From Symbiodinium natans (Eukaryota > Sar > Dinophyceae > Suessiales > Symbiodiniaceae), in NCBI GenBank assembly GCA_905221605.1, contig CAJNDS010002116.1:212501-254240 (forward strand): a DNA stretch of 41,740 nt, read 5' to 3'. The notes under the pieces are model-generated. The model saw only the letters and a list, made by a program, of their open reading frames with translations, made no database searches and was not told the origin of the DNA. The stretch's first letter is position 1; the number at the start of each line of letters is the position of its first letter. The translations under genes and the position numbers were made by a program. Positions 18,636-26,066 of the stretch are shown in pieces.

Positions 18636-18757
18636 AGTATGCAAGGCTTTTGTTGCCCCAGGGGGGAGGGGGGGGGCTCTTTGGGTCTTCAACTTGTCCA
18701 AGGGTCACGAGGGGTCGAGCCCTCAACTGAAGACAAAGGACAGCTTAATGGCCAGTG

Positions 18758-18888
18758 TTTAGGTTTAGGGTTTCGGGTTTGGGGTTTAGGGATTAGGGGT
18801 TTAGGGTTCAGGGTTTAGGGTTGAGGGTTGAGGGTTTGGGGTTCAGGGTTTAGGGTTTAGCGTTTAGGGTTTAGGGTTTAGGGCGAGG
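18758..18888 (+). repeat. TTTAGGG/TTGAGGG/TTTGGGG array
   Basis: Mixed G-rich units. The following spacer (18889-19021) is unique GC-rich sequence with no recognised gene; a five-unit CCCTAAA array closes it at 19022-19064. Confidence 0.93.
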
Positions 18889-19179
18889 CTCGTGCCACAA
18901 AGTCCGCGCTTGGTGTCACCGGGCGTGGATGTTCTCGAGCTTCGCAGAACCTGAGGCACTTGGGAGGTTCGGAGCATCGGAGATAGGGAAGTGTCAAAGT
19001 AAAGGCCGAGACGCTCCAAGGCAACCCTAAACCCTAAACCCTAAACCCTAAACCCTAAACCCTCAACGAGCGGAAGGTGGGAAGGGGATCAAGGCTCAGG
19101 CTCAGGGTTTCAAGACACAGTCAGAGATCCAGGCTTCAGTCTGACGTTTCTATTGGGTTTTGGGGTTAGCGTTCGTTAA

Positions 19180-19285
19180 GGGGGTTTAGGGTGTAGGGTT
19201 TAGGGTATGCAGGGTTCAGGGTTCAGGGTTTAGGGTTTAGGGTTTAGGGTTTCGGGTTTAGGGTTTAGGGTTCGGGGTGTAGGGT

Positions 19286-19366
<81 letters not shown>

Positions 19367-19370
19367 GGTC
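19180..19370 (+). repeat. TTTAGGG then (TTGAGGG)~13
   Basis: Mixed TTTAGGG, TTCAGGG and TGTAGGG, then about 13 uninterrupted TTGAGGG units to 19370. This is the longest pure TTGAGGG block seen. Confidence 0.96.
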
Positions 19371-19477
19371 TAAACCACTACGCCCTAAACATCTAAACTC
19401 GAAACCCTACCAGAGACGCTACCCCTTCACATCGTAGATAGGCCTGGTAGCCCAACAACCATATCAGAAGGGTTTCG

Positions 19478-19668
19478 GCTTTAGGCTTTAGGCTTTAGGC
19501 TTTAGGCTCTAGGGCTTAGGGCTTAGGGCTTTGGGCTTAAGTTTCAGGGCTTAGGGTTTAGGGTTTAGGGTTTAGGGTTTAGGGTTTAGGGTTTAGGGTT
19601 TAGGGTTCAGGGTTTAGGGTTTACTAAACCCTAAACCCTAAACCCTAAACCCTAAACCCTAAACCCTA
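19478..19668. repeat. GCTTTAG block and head-to-head TTTAGGG/CCCTAAA palindrome
   Basis: Four units of TTTAGGC, then CTTAGGG, then about nine TTTAGGG units meeting about six CCCTAAA units at 19624 (GGGTTTA-C-TAAACCC, 19617-19631). The arms of about 44 bp pair nearly perfectly. Confidence 0.95.
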
Positions 19669-19770
19669 AAGAAAAGGGCTGCCAAGTGAGGGCACGAGCT
19701 GCTGCGCAAGCGCCTCAGGATCGAAGGGGCCTGGTCGGGCTCTCGGGCAGTGAGCCCAAAAAATTTGCTT

Positions 19771-20212
19771 CAGGGTTTAGGGTTTAGGGTTTAGGGTTTA
19801 GGGTTGGGGTTTGGGGTTTAGGGTTTAGGGTTTTGGGTTTTGGGTTTTGGGGGTGTGGGGTTCAGAGCTAGAGCTTAGGGGTAGTTTAGGGCTTCGGGGC
19901 TTGGGGTTTAGAGTTAGAGAAGGTTTAGAAAAGAACTTCGGATTTAGGGTGTACCTCCGACCTGGGCCTTCGACACTTCAAGGGCTTCAGCAGGGTTTAG
20001 GGTTTAGGGTTTAGGGTTTAGGGTTTAGGGTTTAGGGTTTAGGGTTTAGGGTTTAGGGTTTAGGGTTTAGGGCTTAGGGCTTAGGGTTTAGGGTTTAGGG
20101 TTTAGGGTTTAGGGTTTAGGGTTTAGGGTTTAGGGTTTAGGGTTTAGGGTTTAGGGTTTAGGGTTTAGGGTTTAGGGTTTAGGGTTTAGGGTTTAGGGTT
20201 TAGGGTTTAGGG
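19771..20212 (+). repeat. TTTAGGG arrays including a long one at 19993-20212
   Basis: The first array (19771-19860) has TTTGGGG and TTTTGGG. After a degenerate stretch and a 60-bp spacer comes a clean array of about 31 units (19993-20212) containing two CTTAGGG. Confidence 0.96.
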
Positions 20213-20360
20213 AACCGCATCAACACGAGGCCCAACACCGGAAACTGAAAGGCGCAAGGCCCTCTGGCCTGGACGCCCTCCGTTAGCAGGTGGTGGGTTC
20301 AGGGTTTAGGGTTTAGGGTTTCGGGTAGAGGGTCTTGGGGTTAGCTGAGGGTTTAGATGG

Positions 20361-20689
20361 GTTTAGAGTCTGGGGGCTTCGGGCTTAGAGCTTGGGTGTT
20401 CGCTTGAAGCCCGACCCCCCCCCCCCCCCCTCCCGACCACGCCCCTAGCCCTAAGCCTACTTCAAGTTTCGAGGGGACAGATGCAAGCACCCCAGCTGAC
20501 GAACCCTCCGAGTCATTGCATGAGACTCCGACGCACCCCGAACCCAAAATCCCTCATTCAACACACGGGCGACACCTGCAGAAGGTGTGAGACCCCAAAC
20601 CCAAAACCCTAAAACCTGTGGATACCTCCGTAGACCCTTTGAAGTCTAAACTCCGAACCTGAGCCCAAGGCCCTGCCCCTCTGCAAGGG
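20361..20689. other. spacer with C16 run, no recognised gene
   Basis: About 330 bp. It contains a run of 16 C (20415-20430) and decayed C-rich words near 20590-20610. The minus frame 20547-20353 passes through the poly-C and is not supported as a gene. Confidence 0.5.
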
Positions 20690-20825
20690 TTTAGGGTTTA
20701 GGGTTTAGGGTTTAGGGTTTAGGGTTTAGGGTTTAGGGTTTAGGGTTTAGAGTTTAGGGTTTAGGGTTTAGGGTCTTGGGTCCAGGGTCTAGGGTCTGGG
20801 GTTTAGGGTTTACGGTTTAGGGGTT
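20690..20825 (+). repeat. TTTAGGG array
   Basis: About 12 units with a right edge of TCTAGGG/TTTGGGG variants. Confidence 0.95.
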
Positions 20826-20944
20826 CCCGCGCTCGCGCTAGGCCTTTGCCAAGCTTGTGCTCCAGGCACTTCGCCACGGATTTCGTACTGGTCTTCACCT
20901 TGCGCTCAACTTACTGTCGGTTAGCAGGGAATGAGGGAATTGGG

Positions 20945-21001
20945 GCCCTATGTACTCCCTTAAAGGGTACATATAGGGCACCTAGATCATCCCTTAAAGG
21001 G
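20945..21001. repeat. palindrome with duplicated CCCTTAAAGGG
   Basis: GCCCTATGTAC (20945-20955) pairs with GTACATATAGGGC (20967-20979) around the perfect palindrome CCCTTAAAGGG (20957-20967). The same 11-mer recurs at 20991-21001, 34 bp away. It is embedded in an open + frame (20846-21055) of unknown nature. The copy is at 40750-40806. Confidence 0.85.
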
Positions 21002-21056
21002 TATAAGCTCCAAAAAGTGCTGCTGGGAGAGGAGGGAGAGGGAGAGGATTCTTAAA

Positions 21057-21280
21057 TTCCTAAACACTAAACCCTCAACCCCTACACCTTCCATCCCTAA
21101 ACCCTAAACCCCAAATCAGCAAATCCCTCATTCCCTAAACCCCTAAAACCCTAAATCCCTAAATCCCTAAATCCCTAAATCCCTAAATCCCTAAATCCCT
21201 AAATCCCTCAATCCCTAAATCCCTAAATCCCTAAATGCCTAAATCCCTCAATCCCTAAACTCTCAATCCCTAATCCCTAA
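21057..21280 (-). repeat. 8-bp CCCTAAAT array
   Basis: C-rich array dominated by an 8-bp unit (CTAAATCC), about 12 copies with CCCTCAAT variants, flanked by 7-bp CCCTAAA words. Confidence 0.95.
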
Positions 21281-21282
21281 AC

Positions 21283-21367
21283 ATTGAACGCCTTCGCGGG
21301 CGTCTGCTCGTAGAAGCTGCGAAAGCTCTGGCACTCCGCGATCATCTTGTCGAGCTTGGTGTGCAGC
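21283..21367 (-). other. exon-like coding fragment with splice-like edges, unassigned
   Basis: The minus frame reads LHTKLDKMIAECQSFRSFYE then QTPAKAFN, a convincing protein segment. It is preceded by CCCTCAAG (possible acceptor) and followed directly by GTTTAGGG (possible GT donor made by the array). No family recognised. The copy is at 41088-41172. Confidence 0.4.
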
Positions 21368-21512
21368 CTTGAGGGTTTAGGGTTTAGGATTTAGGGTTTA
21401 GGGTTCAGGGTTCAGAGTTTAGGGTTTAGGGTTTAGGGTTTAGGGTTTAGGGTTTAGTAAGGGTTTAGGGTTTGGGGTTTAGGGTTTAGGGTTTAGGTTT
21501 TAGGGTTTCTTG
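21368..21512 (+). repeat. TTTAGGG array
   Basis: About 19 units including ATTTAGG, TTCAGGG and one AGTAAGG break. Confidence 0.95.
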
Positions 21513-21974
21513 GCTGCACTTAGTAGGGTAGCTATAAATTAAATTTTCAGCTGCCTCATTAAGAAACCCAATAAACCCAACAAGGCTAAGGATCTAAAGT
21601 TACAGTAAAGCACCACAAAGTTGTGAGACAAGGATGGAGGGTCTAGGGCCTGTCGGGCTTAGGGGGTTTAGGGTTTAGGGTGTTCAGGGTGTTTATAGGG
21701 CTTGGGGTCCAGGATTCAGTGTCTAGGGCCTCACAAGCCTCGGAGGGACTTGCAGGGGTTTGAGGCTTCGGGGTTCCAGTCTAGCCGCCATCCGGCCAGC
21801 CTTCAGCCGCCCCTAAACTTACCAAACTTCGAAGACACTGTGCCCTAAACCCGAAACGCCCTACCAGAGCCTTGACTCCCTCAGGAACCACGAAAGCGAA
21901 TCCCAGAGACCCTGAACCCAAAGAACCCTCCAAAACCTCCACACCCTCAACCTCTAAACATCCGTAATCCAGCT
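21513..21974. other. spacer, no recognised gene
   Basis: About 460 bp. It begins with a less GC-rich part (21513-21640), includes a degenerate G-rich patch at 21655-21730, and then becomes A/C-rich. The second copy of the duplication is cut by the window end inside this spacer. Confidence 0.55.
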
Positions 21975-22068
21975 CCCAAGGACCCTAGAACCCTAAACCC
22001 TAAACCGTAAACCCTAAACCCTATATCCTAAACCCTAAACCCTAAACCTTAAACCCTAAACCCATAAC
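21975..22068 (-). repeat. CCCTAAA array
   Basis: About 12 C-rich units with single variants (CCGTAAA, CCTTAAA, CCTATAT). Confidence 0.94.
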
Positions 22069-22072
22069 CCAA

Positions 22073-22188
22073 ACACTCCGAGAGGCGCTGAGCAGCTTGC
22101 AGACCGCTGTGGTGCAGAGCGTGCAGAGGTGGCGGAGCCAGCGGACAGGGGACGACTGGCGCGGAGGGCTCTTGGGGCGGAGTGGTGG
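22073..22188 (+). other. exon-like coding fragment, unassigned
   Basis: The + frame reads TLREALSSLQTAVVQSVQRW then RSQRTGDDWRGGLLGRSGG and meets GGTGG|GTTTAGGG, a possible donor. C-rich array upstream, G-rich array downstream. Amphipathic helix-like; no family recognised. This fragment lies beyond the duplicated part and occurs once in the window. Confidence 0.4.
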
Positions 22189-22490
22189 GTTTAGGGTTTA
22201 GGGTTTAGGGTTTAGGGTTTAGGGTTTAGGGTTTAGGGTTTAGGGTTTAGGGTTTAGGGTTTAGGGTTTAGGGTTTAGGTTAGGGTTTAGGGTTTAGGGT
22301 TTAGGGTTTAGGGTTTAGGGTTTAGGGTTTAGGGTTTAGGGTTTAGGGTTTAGGGTTTAGGGTTTAGGGTTTAGGGTTTAGGGTTTAGGGTTTAGGGTTT
22401 AGGGTTTAGGGTTTAGGGGGTTTAGGGTTTAGGGTTTAGGGTTTAGGGTTTAGGGTTTAGGGTTTAGGGTTTAGGGTTTAGGGTTCAGCA
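22186..22490 (+). repeat. longest TTTAGGG array
   Basis: About 43 units, nearly perfect, with one 6-bp unit near 22280 and one GGGGG expansion near 22417. Confidence 0.98.
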
Positions 22491-22586
22491 CTCCGGGTCG
22501 AGCAGCTTTATGGTTAAGCTTTATTTACGGCTCGGATATAACACCCACCCACCCAGAGAATCCCACTACATTGAGAAAGCCAAAAA

Positions 22587-23020
22587 CGGCCAAATTCTGA
22601 AAATAAAGCGGCCAAATTCTGAAAATAAAGCGGCCAAATTCTGAAAATAAAGCGGCCAAATTCTGAAAATAAAGCGGCCAAATTCTGAAAATAAAACGGC
22701 CAAATTCTGAAAATAAAGCGGCCAAATTCTGAAAATAAAGCGGCCAAATTCTGAAAATAAAGCGGCCAAATTCTGAAAATTTCTGAAAATAAAGCGGCCA
22801 AATTCTGAAAATAAAGCGGCCAAATTCTGAAAATAAAGCGGCCAAATTCTGAAAATAAAGCGGCCAAATTCTGAAAATAAAGCGGCCAAATTCTGAAAAT
22901 AAAGCGGCTGATTTTGGCTCATTCTGAAAATAAAGCGGCTAAATTCTGAAAATAAAGCGGCCAAATTCTGAAAATAAAGCGGCCAAATTCTGAAAATAAA
23001 GCGGCCAAATTTTGAAAATA
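22587..23020. repeat. 22-bp minisatellite, ~19 units
   Basis: The unit starts CGGCCAAATTCTGAAAAT and ends AAAG. Eighteen units plus a partial last unit; most are identical. One unit is lengthened by a 10-bp internal duplication (22763-22794). One is a 31-bp variant carrying GATTTTGGCTCA (22905-22935). On minus no stop codon arises in any frame, so three overlapping frames of 106-132 codons all encode the same cyclic 22-residue repeat (AALFSEFGRFIFRIWPLYFQ...). I regard these as by-products of the repeat. Confidence 0.97.
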
Positions 23021-23048
23021 CAATTAAGGTTTAAATATATATGGTCGA

Positions 23049-23165
23049 GAGGGTTTAGGGTTTAGGGGGTTTAGGGTTTAGGGTTTAGGTTTAGGGTTTG
23101 GGGTTTAGGTTTAGGGTTTAGGGTTTATGGTTTAGGGTTTAGGGTTTAGGGTTTATGTATAGGGT
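23049..23165 (+). repeat. TTTAGGG array, degenerate
   Basis: G-rich units with 6-bp, TTTGGGG and TTTATGG variants. Confidence 0.92.
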
Positions 23166-23335
23166 TTGTGTCCGGAGTTTTGGGGGGTTTTGTCGGGTTT
23201 TGGGGGGTTTTGTCGGGTTTTGGGGGGTTTTGGGGGGTTTTGCCGGGTTTTGTTTTTTGCCTTTCAATGTTTTACATTTTTGTTGGTTGGGCTTGGGGGG
23301 GCTGGGGGGGATGGGGGGCTGGGGTGGGGGGGCTT
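23166..23335 (+). repeat. GGGTTTT/GGGGGGTTTT tract and G-rich run
   Basis: Three or four copies of a roughly 21-bp unit built from GGGTTTTGGGGGGTTTTGTC, then a tract of G runs (23291-23332). Three-frame Gly/Phe-rich open frames here are repeat translations. The strand has many G3+ runs and could form G-quadruplexes. Confidence 0.9.
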
Positions 23336-23342
23336 GCGCCAG

Positions 23343-23720
23343 AATTCAAATTTTGAAGGTCTGTATCGGCCCAAAACCTCAAGAATTAAAATTTTGAAAG
23401 CCTGGGAATCTTTGGATATGGATCCCAAAACTCTAGATTTCAAATTTGGAAGATCTGGGGATTTCTGGATAATTGATCAAAATCTCCTGCAGTCCTCCAG
23501 GATTCAAATTTAGAAGGCCTGGGGATCTTTGGATATCGATTCAAAACCTCTGGAATTTTCGGAATTCAAATTTTGAAGGATTTGATAAATACTGGATATC
23601 TGAAGAAGTCCTCCAAAAATCTTTAGAATTCAAATTTGGAAGATCTGGGGACTTCTGGATAATTGATCAAAACCTCCAGAATTAAAATCTTGAAGATCTG
23701 GGAGTTCTTTTTGAGGGTAT
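23343..23720. repeat. degenerate AT-rich tandem repeat, 7 units
   Basis: Units starting AATT(C/A)AAATTTTGAAG occur at 23343, 23384, 23437, 23502, 23563, 23627 and 23680 (spacing 41-65 bp). Shared motifs GATCTGGGGA, TTTGGATAT/TTCTGGATAA and AAAACCTC follow in the same order in each unit. Confidence 0.88.
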
Positions 23721-24591
23721 TCATTATAATTCTCCTGATGTCCCGAATCTTTGTTGACCCTTGTCTGTGGGTGTTAGCCTCGAAGTTTCGATATATTATT
23801 ACAATTGATATGGTTCCACGAATATTTGAATTACATATCTTGTAATTTGAATAATTTTTTGGATTGCAATTCTTTAGAATGATAATGGTTCATTTCACCC
23901 CCTCGAAATTTCAGAGAATATAGAGGAATTTCAATTAATATTGGTATTGTTTTTGCAAATTAGGATTTCAGTTCTATGAAATCGGATATTGTGTCCGGAC
24001 TATTTGGGGTGGAAAGGGCAATATTTTCGGTCCCACGATCTCTTGAGCCTTCTCGGGGAGGAAAAGAATTTGATTTGTTGCTGGAGGTGTCTCTTCGGCA
24101 ACATTTGATATAACAATTCATTAAAACCTTTCTGAACTCCGTGGAAGAGACGGACCTGATGCTTGAAGGTCTGGTGGTCTTCTGTCCATGTCTGCAGTTC
24201 TGGGCCAGGAGAAGTTGAGCATGTTGGTTCTTGACAGCCAATGCTTGTAATTCTTGTCTTTCGTCTTGTCATGGTGATATTGATTTGATTGTTTCGACAC
24301 CTCGTCTCGCTTTTTGGATAGGTTTCTGAAAGAAAACCATGTCTTTTGTTTGGGGTAACTCTAATCTTGAGCCCGCAGAGAAGAGCGGCGCAGTTGTTGC
24401 TCAGGTTTGCTGGGGCGCCAGTCTTGCCACACATCCATCCATCACATGAGCATGAGCTGGCGCCTTGGTTTCTGCCTTGCCTTGTGCGATCTCGCGTGAG
24501 AACGCTGGTCTGTGGGGGGGTGAAACGTTGGCGTGGAGCACCAGAGGTGTCCTCGCGGCATCACAACATTGTTAGGAGATGGCAGCCGCGG
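23721..24591. other. AT-rich to GC-rich intergenic stretch, no recognised gene
   Basis: Positions 23721-24340 are markedly AT-rich compared with the rest of the window. Open minus frames (24434-24000 and 24241-23960) overlap and show no recognised domain. From about 24350 the sequence becomes GC-rich. This is the downstream (3') flank of the Josephin-like fragment on minus, so part may be its 3' UTR. Confidence 0.5.
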
Positions 24592-24991
24592 CTAGACCTC
24601 TCGGATGCAGTAGGTCGCGGGATGTCGAGCGAGCTCCGCCAAGAAGACGGCTTCCGGTATCTGCTCTGCTCTGCGGGTACGAGCCAGGGAGTCCAACTGA
24701 AGATCTTCTCATGGAAATATCGATATGCCACCCAGTGTGCGTTGTCCCGGTTCTGCACCGCCCCGGCAGCTGCTTCCAGATCGTGCTTGCTCACGACGGG
24801 TTGAAGGTCCATTTGCCACCTCACACGACCAAAAGCAGCCATGGCTTTGGTTTGCAGTACCTGCGCAAGCACTTCCGAGGAGTAGAAGCCACCTGGCGCC
24901 GCGTGGTCCTCTGCAGCTTCACCTCGTTCCACCCCACCTTCTTCGAGGACAACCTGCACGGCGTTGTCCATGTCCGCTTCAGTGAAGAAGG
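24592..24991 (-). pseudogene. Josephin-type deubiquitinase, C-terminal exon, frameshifted
   Basis: Josephin domains (ataxin-3/JOSD family) are cysteine proteases that cleave ubiquitin from proteins. On minus, after GGGGGCAG (possible acceptor, exon from about 24991), the frame reads AFFTEADMDNAVQVVLEEGG, then GGFYSSEVLAQVLQ, then NRDNAHWVAYRYFHEKIF. These match in order the FSxxxL helix, the G-F-Y/F-S-x-x-V-L motif and the catalytic-His segment (HW) of Josephin. At 24697-24701 the frame slips by one base. The other frame continues QLDSLARTRRAEQIPEAVFL to AELARHPATYCIREV and a TAG stop (24594-24592), matching the domain's LDS motif and last helix. The N-terminal piece with the catalytic Cys is absent from this exon and would lie upstream of the 65-bp satellite. 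The slip is either a pseudogene mutation or a sequencing error (one missing base). The family call is by motif order from memory, not a search. Confidence 0.72.
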
Positions 24992-24998
24992 CTGCCCC

Positions 24999-25387
24999 CA
25001 AGGAGCCTTTGCGTTCCCTTCCCTAACTGGGTCAGGATGTGATCAGGGCCTGTGTAAATGCAGCCAAGGAGCCTTGCATTCCCTCCCTGACTGGGTCGGA
25101 TGTGATCAGGGCCTGCGTGAACGCAGCCAAGGAGCCTTGGCCTCCCTAATTGGGTAGGGATGTGATCAGGGCCTGTGTATGAAGCCAAGGAGCCTTGTGT
25201 TCCCTTCAGGGTGTGAGCAGGACCTGTGCAGATGCAGCCAAGGAGCCTTGCATTCCCCTCCCTAATTGGGTCGGGATGTGATCAGGGCCTGTAAATGCAG
25301 GCACAGAGCCTTGTGTTCCCCTGCCTAGTTCGGTCGGGATGTGATCAGGGCCGGTAAATGCAGCCAAGGAGCCTTGCGCTGCGCTCT
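24999..25387. repeat. 65-bp satellite, short block (~6 units)
   Basis: Same unit as the large block below (core GGATGTGATCAGGGCCTGTG and GCAGCCAAGGAGCCTTG). It lies between the Josephin-like and Helitron-like pieces, in intron position if both belong to one minus-strand transcript. Confidence 0.95.
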
Positions 25388-25419
25388 CTTCTCTAAAGAA
25401 TGCTCAGTGATAAGCAATC

Positions 25420-26064
25420 TCAGGTGCTTTTTGGGATGTCCCTCAGGGCTGTAAACACCTGACCTTTGCCCTCTTGGTACTTGGTCTTCCCGCCTGGAGC
25501 CTGCTGGTTGCCGATCCTCACGTTGATGTTGCCCGAGAGCTTGCGAGCGTATTGGGAGAAGCTTCCATATCCATTCTGCCATCCGCCTGTGCCCGTGGAA
25601 AACAGGTGTGGGAAGAACTTCACGTCCATGTCGTCCGTGAGCTCCGAAGTGCTTCGGATTTTCTGCAGCTCCACAGTGTCCGCTCTGGGGGCTTTCAGCT
25701 CTTTGGGGATCAGGTACGTCATCTCTAGCCTGTCTTCCTTCTCTTCCATTGTTTCGACAGAGGCCGCTGCGTTTTCCGAGTGCTGCGCTTCGCCCCCCAA
25801 GGCCGAGGAGTGTGAGCCACCGGACTCCCCCGTTTGGCGCCCTTGGGAGGTTTCGCGGTCTGTCGTTGCCGCTGCGCTTGTACACGGCTGCACTTTTCCA
25901 GCGAGGATGATTTCCATTCTTGTTAAGGCTCCCTCCACTGCTGGGTTTGCCTGGTAGAGGCGGTGCTGCGCTTTCAGCTCTTGCAAGGCTTTGTGCAAGC
26001 AGTCTAGACGAGCTGGGGAAGCGGTCTTGCCCTGCACTCCTTCCACCAGGACAGTGCCATCTTC
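25420..26064 (-). pseudogene. Helitron-type Rep/helicase protein fragment
   Basis: Helitrons are rolling-circle DNA transposons whose large protein has a zinc-finger-like N region, a Rep nuclease and a PIF1-type helicase. The minus frame is open for about 215 codons, from a CAG acceptor-like edge (26067-26065) to a TGA at 25422-25420, and has no ATG at its start, like an internal exon. Two stretches look Helitron-like. The first is ARLDCLHKALQELKAQHRLY, similar to the AL-x-W-L-K-x-x-N-x-x-Y helix. The second, near the C end, is VKFFPHLFSTGTGGW then SFSQYARKL, similar to the FPhLFPxGxGg...YarhrL motif that precedes the helicase-like N domain. Between them is a low-complexity acidic/Ser linker. 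Rep HUH and helicase motifs are not present here, so it is partial. It sits inside the 65-bp satellite, flanked both sides by GGAGCCTTG, which is satellite sequence. Recognition is from memory. Confidence 0.5.
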
Positions 26065-26066
26065 CT

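Larger units (their letters stand above)
9436..21935 (+). repeat. first copy of 12.5-kb duplicated segment
   Basis: This segment reappears as 29241-41740. Every landmark I compared is shifted by exactly 19,805 bp: all open frames, the C16 run at 20415, the AC microsatellite and the MITE-like copies. I found no substitution or indel by eye. The right limit is set only by the end of the window. Confidence 0.97.

Noticed and set aside
20212-20298. Possible reverse-transcriptase scrap (KGARPSGLDALR on +)
   Set aside because: Only about 13 residues resemble the K-x-x-x-P-G-x-D-x-L motif, with stops close by on both sides; too short to support.
22514-22964. Three overlapping 106-132-codon membrane-like proteins on minus
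   Set aside because: All are the same cyclic peptide from a 22-bp minisatellite; no independent start, non-repeat domain or codon pattern supports a gene.
24346-25157. Plus-strand frames of 152 and 192 codons
   Set aside because: They are antisense to the Josephin-like exon and continue into the satellite; the minus strand has the recognisable motifs.
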